Positions 25,438 through 34,399 are shown, numbered from the stretch's first letter. The stretch: DNA of 41,602 bases from an uncultured Oscillatoriales cyanobacterium (GCA_903893625.1 CAITND010000238.1:1-41602), one strand, 5' to 3'. Program-made: numbers and translations. The notes: generated by a model from the sequence alone, not told the origin.

Positions 25438-25545
25438 ATGAAAAATATGATTCTGCATCAATCTTGCCCCCATTGTCAAGGAAAAGGCTATATAGAAATG
25501 AGTCAACGCAGGAAATACCAGAAACTCTATAGCAATCCTAAATAG
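25438..25545 (+). CDS. Possible 35-residue CPHCxGKGY protein, 3' end altered by a MITE
   Basis: A short frame beginning MKNMILHQSCPHCQGKGYIE. The CPHCQGKGY segment resembles one zinc-binding repeat of DnaJ-type zinc fingers. The final codons and stop (from 25528) fall inside the MITE described next, so the original gene may have been longer. It could be chance; evidence is limited to the motif. Confidence 0.35.
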   Translation: MKNMILHQSCPHCQGKGYIEMSQRRKYQKLYSNPK

Positions 25546-25654
25546 GTTGTAACATTTTATCGTAGGGGTTGGGTCTCCCAACCCAGGCGTCAAGAGGGTT
25601 GGGAGGGACGCCACCCCTACGGATTTTTATCACAAATCATTTAGGATTGCTATA
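25528..25654. mobile_element. MITE with TATAGCAATCCTAAAT terminal inverted repeats
   Basis: A 127-base element. The left end TATAGCAATCCTAAAT (25528-25543) is the exact inverse of the right end ATTTAGGATTGCTATA (25639-25654). Inside, GTAGGGGTTGGG...GGGTTGGGAGGG...CCCCTAC can pair further. No transposase is encoded. A partial relative (GGATTGCTATA) is seen near 40334. Confidence 0.85.
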
Positions 25655-25700
25655 TTTGGCTAATAACTGAAACTCCGAGTTCCCTGCTATAATTCGATAT

Positions 25701-25732
25701 AAAAAACCTGATTTCTGAATCAGAAACCAGGT
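25701..25732 (-). terminator. Rho-independent-type terminator after rplL
   Basis: On the minus strand, ACCTGGTTTCTGA and TCAGAAATCAGGT form a 12-13 bp stem followed by TTTTTT. It lies about 40 bases after the rplL stop, the expected end of the rplJL transcript. Confidence 0.85.
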
Positions 25733-25773
25733 GAGGAATGAACTAAAAAAACTAAAATCAAGCCACATTAAAA

Positions 25774-26163
25774 TTATTTAATGGAAACTTTAGCGCCAGC
25801 TTCTTCCAGTTTTTTCTTAGTGGCTTCAGCATCATCTTTGTTAGTACCTTCTTTGACGGCTTTGGGAACTGCTTCCACTAAATCTTTAGCTTCTTTCAGA
25901 CCTAAACCTGTCAGTTCACGCACCACTTTCAGAATGGTGATTTTCTTATCAGCAGGGTATTCTTCGAGAATGACATTAAATTCAGTTTGCTCTTCAACTT
26001 CTTCCGCAGGTGCAGCTGCACCAGGAGCAGCCATCATGAAACCACCGACGGCAGGCGCGGCACTCACACCGAAGGCTTCTTCGATTTGTTTGACTAATTC
26101 AGCCGCTTCTAACAGGGTTAAAGACTTCAGTTGTTCCAGAATTTGATCAGTAGTTGCAGACAT
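25774..26163 (-). CDS. rplL: Ribosomal protein bL12 (L7/L12)
   Basis: The 129-residue stalk protein, which binds as dimers to L10 and recruits translation GTPases. It has an N-terminal dimerisation helix ([28 protein letters not shown]), an Ala/Pro/Gly hinge (about 35-55), and a C-terminal domain with [30 protein letters not shown] in its usual place (here DKKITILK). It directly follows rplJ, as is universal, and ends at a strong terminator. Confidence 0.97.
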   Translation of the reverse strand: MSATTDQILEQLKSLTLLEAAELVKQIEEAFGVSAAPAVGGFMMAAPGAAAPAEEVEEQTEFNVILEEYPADKKITILKVVRELTGLGLKEAKDLVEAVPKAVKEGTNKDDAEATKKKLEEAGAKVSIK

Positions 26164-26228
26164 TCGTTAAACTCCTAGACAATGTAACGGTTTGTAGTTA
26201 AGACTCGTTGCCAAAGCATTCCGAGAAA

Positions 26229-26777
26229 CTATGCAGCTTCGTCGTTTGAGCCATCTTGATCTTTTTCGACATAGGCATTAAGTGCCCGCGCCAAAGACCC
26301 AGGAACTTCGTTGATGCCCACGGCCAGTTTGGTAGCCACACCATTGATAGCACCCGCAATTTGAGCCATAAGTTGCTCTTTAGAAGGCAACTCTCCTAAT
26401 GCTTTAACGTCACTTTCACTCAGCAGTCGCCCTTCCATAACCCCACCGCGAACTTCCGATTTCTTGGAAGCTTTTTGGAAGGCTTGGTAGGCTTTAATAG
26501 CGCTGCCAAAGTCTTCTTTAACTAATAAGAAAGCATTAGAACCCTTCAGTAATTCATTCAGAGGCTCCCAATTGCTTTGACCTTCAATCGCAATTCGCAT
26601 TAAGGTGTTTTTTGTCACCTTGCAAACACTACCTGAAGGACGAAGCTGTTGCCGTAAATTGGTGATTTCCGCAACGGACAAGCCGCTGTAATCAATCACA
26701 ATTGCCAGTTGTGAGTCTTTGAGCGTTTCCTTGAGTTCGGCAACAATTTCTTGTTTATTTTCTAGGGTTCTTCCCAT
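26229..26777 (-). CDS. rplJ: Ribosomal protein uL10
   Basis: Base of the ribosomal stalk, carrying L7/L12 dimers. I place the start at the ATG at 26777, giving [19 protein letters not shown] as in other cyanobacterial L10 proteins (182 residues). An upstream ATG at 26801 would add eight unusual residues. Family features are the [20 protein letters not shown] core, [11 protein letters not shown], and a C-terminal L7/L12-binding helix ([12 protein letters not shown]). An L10 leader with a terminator hairpin precedes it, so synthesis is probably autoregulated by L10 binding to the mRNA. Confidence 0.95.
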   Translation of the reverse strand: MGRTLENKQEIVAELKETLKDSQLAIVIDYSGLSVAEITNLRQQLRPSGSVCKVTKNTLMRIAIEGQSNWEPLNELLKGSNAFLLVKEDFGSAIKAYQAFQKASKKSEVRGGVMEGRLLSESDVKALGELPSKEQLMAQIAGAINGVATKLAVGINEVPGSLARALNAYVEKDQDGSNDEAA

Positions 26778-26886
26778 TCTTGTTGAAACTCCGTGTGGCA
26801 TTGCCGTTTATCTTTACCCGTTGAAAGGGATAGAATAACTAGCAATGGTTGACTCCTGACCCGATTAAACAGCAGCGATTTCGCCA

Positions 26887-27065
26887 TAAAAAACCTCGGT
26901 GAAAAACCGAGGTCAAGACTTAAAACTCAAACATTAACTCTAAAGACAGACTGATAAATTAGGTCTGTAACCTTATTCTGATTGTTTAGTTTTAAACTCG
27001 TTTAGCCTCGGCAGGACATTAAGCGTTTTGCCCCTGCTGTCTGCGGTAAGTTAGTCGTTTATTGG
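26887..27065 (-). promoter_or_regulatory. Ribosomal protein L10 leader with attenuator hairpin
   Basis: On the minus strand the leader carries AACGCTTAATGTCCTGCCGAGG (two conserved pieces typical of L10 leaders). Further on is a terminator, ACCTCGG-TTTTTC-ACCGAGGT followed by TTTTT (26887-26913). GCCGAGG at 27007-27013 can pair with the 5' arm CCTCGGT of the terminator, giving an antiterminator. L10 binding would favour termination. Known for the family; here inferred from sequence. Confidence 0.8.
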
Positions 27066-27084
27066 TTTAAATACGCAATTTTTG

Positions 27085-27113
27085 ATCATTGCATATTTTG
27101 TTGAATTTGTCAA
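27085..27113 (-). promoter_or_regulatory. Promoter for rplJ-rplL
   Basis: On the minus strand, a perfect -35 TTGACA (27108-27113), a 17-base spacer and a -10-like AATGAT (27085-27090) lie just after the rplA stop. They would start a transcript that contains the L10 leader and rplJL. Confidence 0.6.
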
Positions 27114-27120
27114 GCCCCAA

Positions 27121-27837
27121 TTAAACTACATCTGCAATTTTCAGTTCTCGCAGTGCTGTAATATCCACTTCAATCGCTGGCCCCATTGTTGCCGTGATAA
27201 ACACACTGCGCCAGTAACGACCTTTAGCCCCAGAGGGACGGTTGCGGTCAATACATTCTTGCAGGGCCGATAAGTTCACCAGCAAATCCTCTGCGGAGAA
27301 GGCTGCTTTGCCAAACATAACGTGAACGATTCCGGTACGATCTGCCCGGAATTCTAACTTCCCGGCTTTAAATTCTGCGATCGCTTGTGTTACATCCATC
27401 GTCACCGTTCCGCCTTTGGGTGATGGCATTAAGCCTTTAGGCCCTAGCAACCGTCCCAGTTTTGCCACTTGAGGCATCATATCCGGCGTGGCAATTAAGC
27501 AATCAAAATCCAGCATTCCTTTCTGGATATCATTAATTAAATCTTCAGAGCCAACGATATCAGCCCCAGCCGCTTGAGCTTCGGTGACTTTTTCCCCTTT
27601 AGCCAATACCGCAACTCGCACCACTTGACCCGTGCCTTTCGGTAAGCTCACCGTTGTCCGCAGTTGTTGATCCGTATATTTAGGGTCAATCCCTAAACGA
27701 ATATGGGCTTCGGCTGATTCAGGAAACTTAGCTGTAGCGGTTTCCTTCAACAGATTAATCGCCTCTAAAGGTTCGTAAGGTCGTTCTTCAACCTTTTTTC
27801 TGAGTTCTCGTAATCGACGGGATTCTTTTCTTGCCAT
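27121..27837 (-). CDS. rplA: Ribosomal protein uL1
   Basis: The 238-residue L1 stalk protein binds 23S rRNA and can repress its own operon. Features include a basic N-terminus ([17 protein letters not shown]), [21 protein letters not shown], the strong family signature [20 protein letters not shown], and the closing [16 protein letters not shown]. It follows rplK after an unusually long spacer of 189 bases that holds a GTTAAC inverted repeat (27861 and 27893) but no other gene. Confidence 0.97.
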   Translation of the reverse strand: MARKESRRLRELRKKVEERPYEPLEAINLLKETATAKFPESAEAHIRLGIDPKYTDQQLRTTVSLPKGTGQVVRVAVLAKGEKVTEAQAAGADIVGSEDLINDIQKGMLDFDCLIATPDMMPQVAKLGRLLGPKGLMPSPKGGTVTMDVTQAIAEFKAGKLEFRADRTGIVHVMFGKAAFSAEDLLVNLSALQECIDRNRPSGAKGRYWRSVFITATMGPAIEVDITALRELKIADVV

Positions 27838-28026
27838 TCTATCTATATCTCCTGGGGTGGTTAACGAAGATCTACTTCTCCCCCACTAAAGGGTTAACTT
27901 AAATCTCCTGGCATCAGCAGGAATTCAAGGATCAGTTATTGAGGATCAAATACAGTTCGCTTACAGTCAGCATTGAGTCCAACCGCATCGGTTTACTACT
28001 GCCCTCTGTCTAAAACTGAATCAGCC

Positions 28027-28452
28027 TCAATCAACAATCGTGACTCCCATATTACGGGCAGTGCCAGCCACAATTTTCATCGCAGCTTCCACATCATTTG
28101 CATTCAGGTCGGGCATTTTAGTTTCGGCAATTTCTCGTAACTGAGCTTGCGTAATTTGGCCGACTTTCTTGCGGTTGGGTTCCCCTGAACCCCGTTCAAT
28201 TCCGGCGGCTTTGCGAATTAACACTGAAGCCGGAGGAGTTTTGAGGATAAAGGTGAAACTGCGGTCTTCAAAAACCGAAATTTCAACTGGAACTACAAGA
28301 CCGACTTTATCTGCGGTTTTGGCGTTATATTCTTTACAAAACGCCATAATATTCACCCCGTGTTGACCCAAAGCTGGGCCAATTGGGGGCGCAGGGTTGG
28401 CTTTGCCCGCAGTAATTGCCAACTTAATAACTGCTACAACTTTCTTTGCCAT
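28027..28452 (-). CDS. rplK: Ribosomal protein uL11
   Basis: A 141-residue component of the GTPase-associated centre, binding 23S rRNA with L10. The N-terminal domain has [20 protein letters not shown], the Pro-rich segment where thiopeptides act, and [19 protein letters not shown]. The C-terminal RNA-binding domain ends with the signature [14 protein letters not shown]. Length is exactly typical. It lies three bases after the nusG stop, in the classical secE-nusG-rplK order. Confidence 0.97.
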   Translation of the reverse strand: MAKKVVAVIKLAITAGKANPAPPIGPALGQHGVNIMAFCKEYNAKTADKVGLVVPVEISVFEDRSFTFILKTPPASVLIRKAAGIERGSGEPNRKKVGQITQAQLREIAETKMPDLNANDVEAAMKIVAGTARNMGVTIVD

Positions 28453-28455
28453 TCC

Positions 28456-29130
28456 TTAGCCTTGTTTTTCAACCTGATTAAACTCTAATTCTACTGGGGT
28501 ATCTCGCCCAAAAATCGAAAGTAAAGCTTTAAGCTTACTTCGTTCTGGACTGACTTCAATCACATCCCCTTCAAAGTCTTTAAACGGCCCTGAAAGCACA
28601 ATGATATGATCCCCAACGGCCATTGCTGCCTTGACAATGGGTTCCTGTTGTTGCGCTTGTCTGAAGATTCGCTCCACTTCGGCATGGCTCAATGGTAGAG
28701 GTTTAACGTGACCTCGACCCCGACCCGAATGCCGTTTTTGTTCCGCCCCTACGAAGTTAATTACGTGCGGCGTGTTCTTGACCACCTGCCAAGCTTCATC
28801 GTCAATTTCCCAGCGATTGAGTTCGTTATTCCATTTCAGCCTCATCTGAATGAGGACATAACCTGGAAAGACTTTCTCTTCACCATGTTGACGACTGCCA
28901 TCCTTCCGCAGTTTAATCATCGGGGTGTGGGGGATTTCCACCTTCAAAATTCGATCCGCAACATCCAGGGTTTGTACCCGTTGCTCCAGGTTCGCTTTGA
29001 CTCGTTTCTCACAGCCAGAAGCCACCTGAACAGCATACCAACGACGCTCTCCCGGTGAAAACTCCTGGGAAAGTTCGTTTGCATCTGCCATGAGGTCTGA
29101 ATGTTGTGATTCGTCCGATGTAAAAGTCAT
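28456..29130 (-). CDS. nusG: Transcription termination/antitermination factor NusG
   Basis: A 224-residue factor that binds RNA polymerase and couples it to elongation and termination. The NGN domain begins RRWYAVQVASGCEKRVKANLEQR, and the C-terminal KOW domain includes VGDHIIVLSGPFKDFEGDVIEV. I start it at the ATG at 29130, which overlaps the secE stop as ATGA and implies translational coupling. A longer version from 29154 would lie within secE. A basic insertion (KRHSGRGRGHVKPLP) lies between the domains. rplK follows at once. Confidence 0.95.
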   Translation of the reverse strand: MTFTSDESQHSDLMADANELSQEFSPGERRWYAVQVASGCEKRVKANLEQRVQTLDVADRILKVEIPHTPMIKLRKDGSRQHGEEKVFPGYVLIQMRLKWNNELNRWEIDDEAWQVVKNTPHVINFVGAEQKRHSGRGRGHVKPLPLSHAEVERIFRQAQQQEPIVKAAMAVGDHIIVLSGPFKDFEGDVIEVSPERSKLKALLSIFGRDTPVELEFNQVEKQG

Positions 29131-29357
29131 CCGAAGATTTGCCCCGACGCCCAACGAAGGAAGTTGTCTGCTAAATAGATCAAGGTAGCCGAGAGCGTGA
29201 CCATCAACAATACGCCTGCCGACTCACTCAACAGTTGCTGTCGGCTTGGCCAGACCACTTTGTCCAATTCCTCTTTTGTTTCTTTGAGGAATGTAGAAGC
29301 GTTAAAGCCAGAAGTTGTTTCTTTAACTCCAACTTCTTCTTTCTTGTTGACCACCAT
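29127..29357 (-). CDS. secE: Preprotein translocase subunit SecE
   Basis: A small membrane subunit of the SecYEG channel. From the ATG at 29357 the protein has 76 residues. That start has GGGGAG a few bases upstream, and the frame's extra N-terminal 23 residues from 29426 look unrelated. The conserved cytoplasmic helix FLKETKEELDKVVWPSRQQLL and the single C-terminal transmembrane helix (GVLLMVTLSATLIYLADNFL) fit the family. Its TGA overlaps the ATG of nusG. Confidence 0.94.
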   Translation of the reverse strand: MVVNKKEEVGVKETTSGFNASTFLKETKEELDKVVWPSRQQLLSESAGVLLMVTLSATLIYLADNFLRWASGQIFG

Positions 29358-29487
29358 GAACTCCCCTTGCGATCTTACGGTATCTGATCCTGATCTTAGC
29401 TGAAAGAGGGTAACACATCCGCCCAAACTTCTTAAACTATCACACTGAATCCCTCAAAACAATGTTCCTTAATGTTGCTTTTCGGAA

Positions 29488-29526
29488 CAATGCCCAGACG
29501 TAAGATTTCCTTTCGTCTGGGCATTG
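29488..29526. terminator. 13-bp hairpin between tRNA-Trp and secE
   Basis: CAATGCCCAGACG (29488-29500) pairs perfectly with CGTCTGGGCATTG (29514-29526) around a 13-base loop. It has no U-tract on the minus strand. It may end or process the tRNA-Trp transcript before secE. Confidence 0.6.
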
Positions 29527-29537
29527 GAGGTATCCAG

Positions 29538-29610
29538 CGCGCCCTGGAGGACTTGAACCCCCGACATCAGGTTTTGGAGACCTGCGTTCTACCAACTGAA
29601 CTAAGAGCGC
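29538..29610 (-). tRNA. tRNA-Trp (anticodon CCA)
   Basis: A 73-base cloverleaf on the minus strand: acceptor GCGCTCT/AGGGCGC with one T-G pair, anticodon stem CAGGT/ACCTG around CTCCAAA, T loop TTCAAGT, discriminator G as usual for tRNA-Trp. The position between rplS and secE is a cyanobacterial arrangement. Confidence 0.97.
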
Positions 29611-29724
29611 ATAGCGGAGTGGCTGATCTTTTACCTTATCTAGCTTAACACAACTTGCAGACTTTAGTTAAAATTTTTTCCGAAAGTCCCCAGGGGAATC
29701 ATGGATTGTCTGGTTTTGCCCAAT

Positions 29725-30111
29725 TTATAGGCTCCGATCAAAGCGTTGTTTAACGCGAGTGGCTTTACCGACGCGATCGCGCAGATAGTAGAGTTTTGCC
29801 CGACGGACTTTACCGCGACGCAGAACTTTAATACTGGCAATTCTAGGAGAATGAATTAAGAAAACTCTCTCAACACCCACTCCTTGAAAAATCTTCCGCA
29901 CGGTGATCGTGGCATTAATACTGCCATGACGTTTGGCAATTACAACTCCTTCGTAGGGCTGAATGCGTTCTTTCCCGCCTTCTTGAATTTTGACTCCAAC
30001 TTTCACCGTATCCCCGACATAAATCTCAGGGAGATCGGGTTTATTCAGTTGTTGTCGGAGGTTTTCAATTTCTGCCGTTTCAATAAAACGGATGATTTCT
30101 CCCGCCTTCAT
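29725..30111 (-). CDS. rplS: Ribosomal protein bL19
   Basis: A 128-residue protein at the 30S-50S interface. Family features: [35 protein letters not shown], the conserved [35 protein letters not shown] core, and a basic C-terminus. The ATG at 30111 gives [11 protein letters not shown], a reasonable N-terminus for cyanobacterial L19. It lies upstream of tRNA-Trp and secE on the same strand and is divergent from the phosphate transporter gene, with about 80 bases between. Confidence 0.96.
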   Translation of the reverse strand: MKAGEIIRFIETAEIENLRQQLNKPDLPEIYVGDTVKVGVKIQEGGKERIQPYEGVVIAKRHGSINATITVRKIFQGVGVERVFLIHSPRIASIKVLRRGKVRRAKLYYLRDRVGKATRVKQRFDRSL

Positions 30112-30194
30112 GATGATTTTCCAAAACTCACAAGCCCCTATTATAGATCGAAACGGATTGCAAAATCTATCAGTAATCAGTCAACAATTCTAGA

Positions 30195-31481
30195 ATGTTA
30201 AACCTTTCAATGGATTCAATTGTGCCCATCGTCCTGTTATGCGGGTTAGCCTTCTATGTCGCCTGTAATTTAGGGGCTAATGATGTGGCGAACTCGATGG
30301 GGACATCGGTGGGTTCCAAAGCACTGACGCTCAAACAAGCGATTATCGCAGCCGGGATATTAGAATTTACCGGGGCGGTATTATTTGGAGAACGAGTCTC
30401 TAAAACCTTAGCAACGGGGGTTGTCAATCCCGAAGTCTTTCTCTCCATACCAAGGGTATTTGTGATTGGGATGGTATCGGTATTGATTTCCGCCGGACTG
30501 TGGTTACAAATTGCTACCCGTTACGGATTACCCGTGTCTTCGTCCCATGCGGTTGTGGGGGCGATCGCCGGATTTAGTTCCATCGCCGCCGGACTCAAAG
30601 CTGTAGACTGGCGCACCATTGGTGTGATTTCCCTAACTTGGTTAATCACGCCCCTGATGAGTGGCCTAATTGCGGCTTTATTCTACACGCTGATCAAACG
30701 TTGGATTTTAGACCAACCCGATCCCCATCGCCAAATTCGAGAATGGATTCCTTGGTTGAGTAGTTTCTTAATCGGAATTTTTGGGGTGATTGTCTTCCCG
30801 ATTTTGAGTGTTCCGTTACAAAAAACCTTAACCCAATGGGGTTGGACGCTACCCGTTCATGATATTCCTTTAGCGATTGGGGGAATAGCGGCGGTGAGTT
30901 TAACTTGGATTAGTTGGCGACAATTAGAGCAACAGCAGAGTCCTTCTATTTCTAATTCCACACCCGAAAAATTCCCAGGGATAGAAAAACAAATGGCTCA
31001 ATTTCAGGTGATTAGTGCCTGTTTTGTTGCCTTTGCTCACGGGTCAAATGATGTGGGGAATACGATCGCGCCCTTAGCTGCAATTTTAACAGTGATCAAA
31101 ACGGGTTCCGTTCCCTTAGCCGATATTGAAATCCCCACTTGGCTTTTACTCTTAGGGGGGAGTGGGATTGTGACCGGATTAGCCATCTGGGGCAAAAACG
31201 TGATTATGACAGTGGGAGAAAATATTATTTCCCTGGTTCCCAGTGAAGGATTCTGTGCAGAATTAGCGACCGCAACAACAGTATTATTAGCCTCCCGTTT
31301 AGGATTACCCGTTTCCACCTCCCATGCTTTAGTCGGGGGTGTGGTGGGAATTGGACTGGTGCAGGGTTTAAAATCTGTGCGTTTGGATACAGTGCGTTCG
31401 ATTGCCTTAGCTTGGGTGATCACGGTTCCCAGTGCTGCCCTTATGAGTGCGATTCTGTTTAAAATTATCACCTGGATTTAA
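30195..31481 (+). CDS. PiT-family inorganic phosphate transporter
   Basis: A 428-residue membrane transporter with about ten helices and the internal duplication typical of PiT. The signature occurs twice: GANDVANSMGTSVGS (about residues 27-41) in the first half and HGSNDVGNTIAPLAA in the second. SSSHAVVGA and STSHALVGG are the matching later repeats. It moves phosphate, probably as a metal-phosphate complex, with H+ or Na+. A second ATG at residue 6 is possible. It stands alone and no Pho box is obvious in the short upstream region. Confidence 0.92.
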   Translation: MLNLSMDSIVPIVLLCGLAFYVACNLGANDVANSMGTSVGSKALTLKQAIIAAGILEFTGAVLFGERVSKTLATGVVNPEVFLSIPRVFVIGMVSVLISAGLWLQIATRYGLPVSSSHAVVGAIAGFSSIAAGLKAVDWRTIGVISLTWLITPLMSGLIAALFYTLIKRWILDQPDPHRQIREWIPWLSSFLIGIFGVIVFPILSVPLQKTLTQWGWTLPVHDIPLAIGGIAAVSLTWISWRQLEQQQSPSISNSTPEKFPGIEKQMAQFQVISACFVAFAHGSNDVGNTIAPLAAILTVIKTGSVPLADIEIPTWLLLLGGSGIVTGLAIWGKNVIMTVGENIISLVPSEGFCAELATATTVLLASRLGLPVSTSHALVGGVVGIGLVQGLKSVRLDTVRSIALAWVITVPSAALMSAILFKIITWI

Positions 31482-31690
31482 ACAACCCTGATTTTAATCC
31501 TCTAAAATTTCGTGAATCACTAGAGAATAAGCTATTGTTTAGTTGAGGTTTTTTGGGGATAACTCTCCCCCAGTCCGCCATTTTTCCCGTTGTGCCTTTA
31601 TCGGAGTCAGATTGTGAAACCCGGACACAGGCAGCGTTGGTCTTTTGGCGGTATAGCTGAATGAGCAGATCAATAAGAGGTTAATCACGA

Positions 31691-33403
31691 ATGGGGACAC
31701 AGGACAATCAACCGCCACCCTTTGGATCGGGAGAAACCAGACCCGCAGAAGAAATCCTCAGTTCGGTGATGCAGGAGTTGGAAACATTCCATCGCCAAAT
31801 GAAGGAGCAAATGTCTCAGGACATTCAACGACTCCAACAGGATAAGGTTCGCCTAATTGATGATATTGAAAGTCTGCAAACGGAATATCGGCGACTGCAA
31901 TCTCAGCAGTTCCAAACGCTGTCCGATCGGATTCCTCCTAATCCAGCTTGGCTGAAACAACTGACCCAAATTGTTGCTCGTAATGTCGAACAAGCTTTAA
32001 TCACACGGATCAATCAAATTAAAGCAGCCAGCGATCCACCTTTCTTGGCGACTGATGCCAGTGGACTGGTTCCCCTGTCCGATCACGGCAATGAAAACTT
32101 GAATAATCGAGAGTTGGAAGCGGTTTTGGAAACCAGCCTTAACCATACATTCCAATCGTTACAGCAGGAATTAAATCACTACCAAAGTGACCTGTCTCGA
32201 CGCTTGAATAATATGCAAACCCTGGAACAGCAAGTGGAAGCTTTGCTGGAAACCATTGTTGCTCGTTTGCAAGAACAGGCGGTCGCGCCCTTTATTCGAG
32301 GAGATCACGACCGACCGGAACTACCGAGTGGACGTCCTGAAGCACTGCCCCCGGCTAAGGCTGCATTGACCAAGCAACCGGAAACTGTTCCTTCTGGGCC
32401 AAAGCCATCTTCTCCTGTACAACTCGGTCTATTTTTGGCGTTACTCTCGGCGGTATCCCTATCGTTGTTTAACGTTTGTCTCAAGATTATCCTCAAAGGG
32501 CCACACCCCCGTGAAATCTTTGGTCTATTTTCACTAGAAGGAATTATTTCTCCGGGGATTGGAAATTCCTTATTAATTTTGTTACTCCGCATGATTGTGG
32601 TCATGGGACTGATGCCGATTGTGGCGTCGTTCCTGTATCCTCCGGTGTGGACGGATCTTAGACGTTTTCTCCAGTCCGGTGATCGTCGCTTAATGTTGAC
32701 GGTAATTGGCAGTGGATTTTTCTTATTTGTATCTCAAGTCGCTATCTATGTGGCGATTGGTGAAATTCCAACCGGAATTGCGATTACGATTTTCTTTATC
32801 TATCCCATTGTCACGGTGCTGGCATCTTGGGGTTTATTTGGAGATAAACCGACGTTCATCCGAGTGATTGCCATGATTACGATTTTGGCTGGAGGTATTC
32901 TCTGTTTACCCGCCCGAAATCCAAATATCGCCATGGGAAATGTACAGGTGGGGGTTTTGGCTGCAATTCTTGCAGGTGTGACTTTTGCTGCTTATGTGTT
33001 GCTAACTCAAGTGGCGGGGGGAAAACTCCATCCTATGCCCTTTACTTTGGTTAACTTTGGCTCAATTTTTGTCTTTTCTTCCGTGAGTTTAATGCTATTA
33101 CCCGATAACTTAGGGATTAGTCTTGAACCCGGAGTTTGGAATGGATTAATTATTGGGGGTGTTGTTTTAGGCGTTCTCACCCTATCGAGTTATTTATTAA
33201 ACAATTTTGCCATTCGTTCGGCGGGAGCTTCCTTAGCCTCGATTATCGGGACAACGGGGCCAGCATTAACGACGTTGTTTGCGTTCTGGATTATTGGTGA
33301 GGCGATTAAACTCCAACAAATCTACGGGATGGCTTTAGTTATTTTGGGTGTGGGCGCAATTGGTGTTGAACGCTGGATCGTCACCAAGCGTAAAGCCAGC
33401 TAG
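31691..33403 (+). CDS. EamA/DMT-family transporter with long coiled-coil N-terminal domain
   Basis: A 570-residue fusion. Residues 1-235 are soluble and mostly helical, with heptad-like stretches (ELETFHRQMKEQMSQDIQRL, and LQQELNHYQSDLSRRLNNMQ) followed by a Pro-rich linker. Residues 240-565 hold about ten hydrophobic helices in two EamA repeats (IPTGIAITIFFIYPIVTVLAS and SAGASLASIIGTTGPALTTL), the usual drug/metabolite exporter fold of about 300 residues. The transported compound is unknown. The N-terminus could mediate oligomerisation or septum/membrane localisation. A convergent LysR gene follows across a palindromic element. Confidence 0.85.
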   Translation: MGTQDNQPPPFGSGETRPAEEILSSVMQELETFHRQMKEQMSQDIQRLQQDKVRLIDDIESLQTEYRRLQSQQFQTLSDRIPPNPAWLKQLTQIVARNVEQALITRINQIKAASDPPFLATDASGLVPLSDHGNENLNNRELEAVLETSLNHTFQSLQQELNHYQSDLSRRLNNMQTLEQQVEALLETIVARLQEQAVAPFIRGDHDRPELPSGRPEALPPAKAALTKQPETVPSGPKPSSPVQLGLFLALLSAVSLSLFNVCLKIILKGPHPREIFGLFSLEGIISPGIGNSLLILLLRMIVVMGLMPIVASFLYPPVWTDLRRFLQSGDRRLMLTVIGSGFFLFVSQVAIYVAIGEIPTGIAITIFFIYPIVTVLASWGLFGDKPTFIRVIAMITILAGGILCLPARNPNIAMGNVQVGVLAAILAGVTFAAYVLLTQVAGGKLHPMPFTLVNFGSIFVFSSVSLMLLPDNLGISLEPGVWNGLIIGGVVLGVLTLSSYLLNNFAIRSAGASLASIIGTTGPALTTLFAFWIIGEAIKLQQIYGMALVILGVGAIGVERWIVTKRKAS

Positions 33404-33404
33404 A

Positions 33405-33485
33405 TGTTGACGGTTAACGGTCAACGGTTAACCGTCCCCCCCAACCCCCCGTACACGGAGGGCAAGGGGGCTTCAACCGTCAACA
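33405..33485. mobile_element. MITE-like palindrome between EamA and LysR genes
   Basis: An 81-base element with TGTTGACGGTT (33405-33415) and AACCGTCAACA (33475-33485) as exact 11-bp inverted ends. Its core is CCCCCCGTACACGGAGGG, the same core found at 2573 and inside the mod intein. It would fold on either strand and so may end both convergent transcripts. Confidence 0.75.
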
Positions 33486-33490
33486 CTCCT

Positions 33491-34399
33491 CTACTGTGAA
33501 AATACTCCTGTTCCTCTTAAGACATCAAGAAAGGCGAAGACGGCGGGGACATGACAGCCATTTGACCAGATTGCAGCACCGATGACTCGTTCTAGGGGAA
33601 CAGGTAAGGCTCGGACTTGGACTTGAGACGGAATGGGTAAGGCGGCTAAACGGGGTAAAATTGCGGCCCCTAATCCCTGAGCCACCATGCTGACAATGGT
33701 TGAATCTTCTTTAATTTGATAGGCGACTTTTAACGATTGTCCCGATTTAGCCCAATGTTCGCGCACCGCAGAGGTACATTCGGCATAATTAAACAAAATG
33801 AAAGAGTAGGTCGAGAGTTCTTCCCAGGTTAAGGTTTCGGGAATTTGACCCGCCCCCGCCAAACCCCCCGTACACGCAGGGCTTGGCGGGGTGGGAAGCA
33901 AAACCACATATTCATCTCTAGCAATTTCCCAGGTTTGAAATTCTTCAGAACGGGGTAAAGGAACTAACCCAATATCCACTTGACCCGTGCGTAAAGTCTG
34001 TTCGACTCCTAACGGGTCGGTTTCGGTAATGGTGATTTCCACATCGGGAAAACGGTTGCGAAACTGAGCAACTTTTGAGGGGAGGATGTGGGTTGCCGCA
34101 CTGCGGAAGGACGCCACCCGAATTTTTCCTCGATGTAAACCTTTTTCTAAATTGACTTCATAATCAATGGTTTCACGCAGTTCTAAAATTTTACGTGCGT
34201 GTAGCATCACCCGTTCTCCAATTAGAGTGGGACGAGCGCCAAACCGTCCTCGCAATAGCAAGGGGACTCCGAGTTCATCTTCTAAAGCAGCGATCGCTCG
34301 ACTGACGGCAGATTGAGAGATACTTAAACTCAATCCTGCTTCTGAAAAGCTTCCTTGTTCTGCTACCGCCAGTAAAATTTCAAGTTGGTCAATGTTCAT
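33491..34399 (-). CDS. LysR-type transcriptional regulator with repeat-encoded insertion
   Basis: A 302-residue LysR regulator. The N-terminal winged helix (about 1-60) includes LAVAEQGSFSEAGLSLSISQSAVSRAIAALEDELG. The C-terminal periplasmic-binding-like effector domain (about 90-295) starts GKIRVASFRSAATHILP. A foreign-looking segment, PTPPSPACTGGLAGAG, is encoded by a 46-base palindromic repeat at 33849-33894 and lies within the effector domain, in frame. It may extend a surface loop. The convergent EamA gene is a plausible target, as such pairs are common, but this is inference. Confidence 0.88.
   Translation of the reverse strand: MNIDQLEILLAVAEQGSFSEAGLSLSISQSAVSRAIAALEDELGVPLLLRGRFGARPTLIGERVMLHARKILELRETIDYEVNLEKGLHRGKIRVASFRSAATHILPSKVAQFRNRFPDVEITITETDPLGVEQTLRTGQVDIGLVPLPRSEEFQTWEIARDEYVVLLPTPPSPACTGGLAGAGQIPETLTWEELSTYSFILFNYAECTSAVREHWAKSGQSLKVAYQIKEDSTIVSMVAQGLGAAILPRLAALPIPSQVQVRALPVPLERVIGAAIWSNGCHVPAVFAFLDVLRGTGVFSQ
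33849..33894. repeat. Palindromic repeat inside the LysR gene
   Basis: CCCGCCCCCGCCAAACCCCCCGTACACGCAGGGCTTGGCGGGGTGGG has a long GC-rich stem (CCCGCCAA / TTGGCGGG). Its GTACACG core is the same as in the other copies in the window. It adds about 15 codons in frame. Confidence 0.8.
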
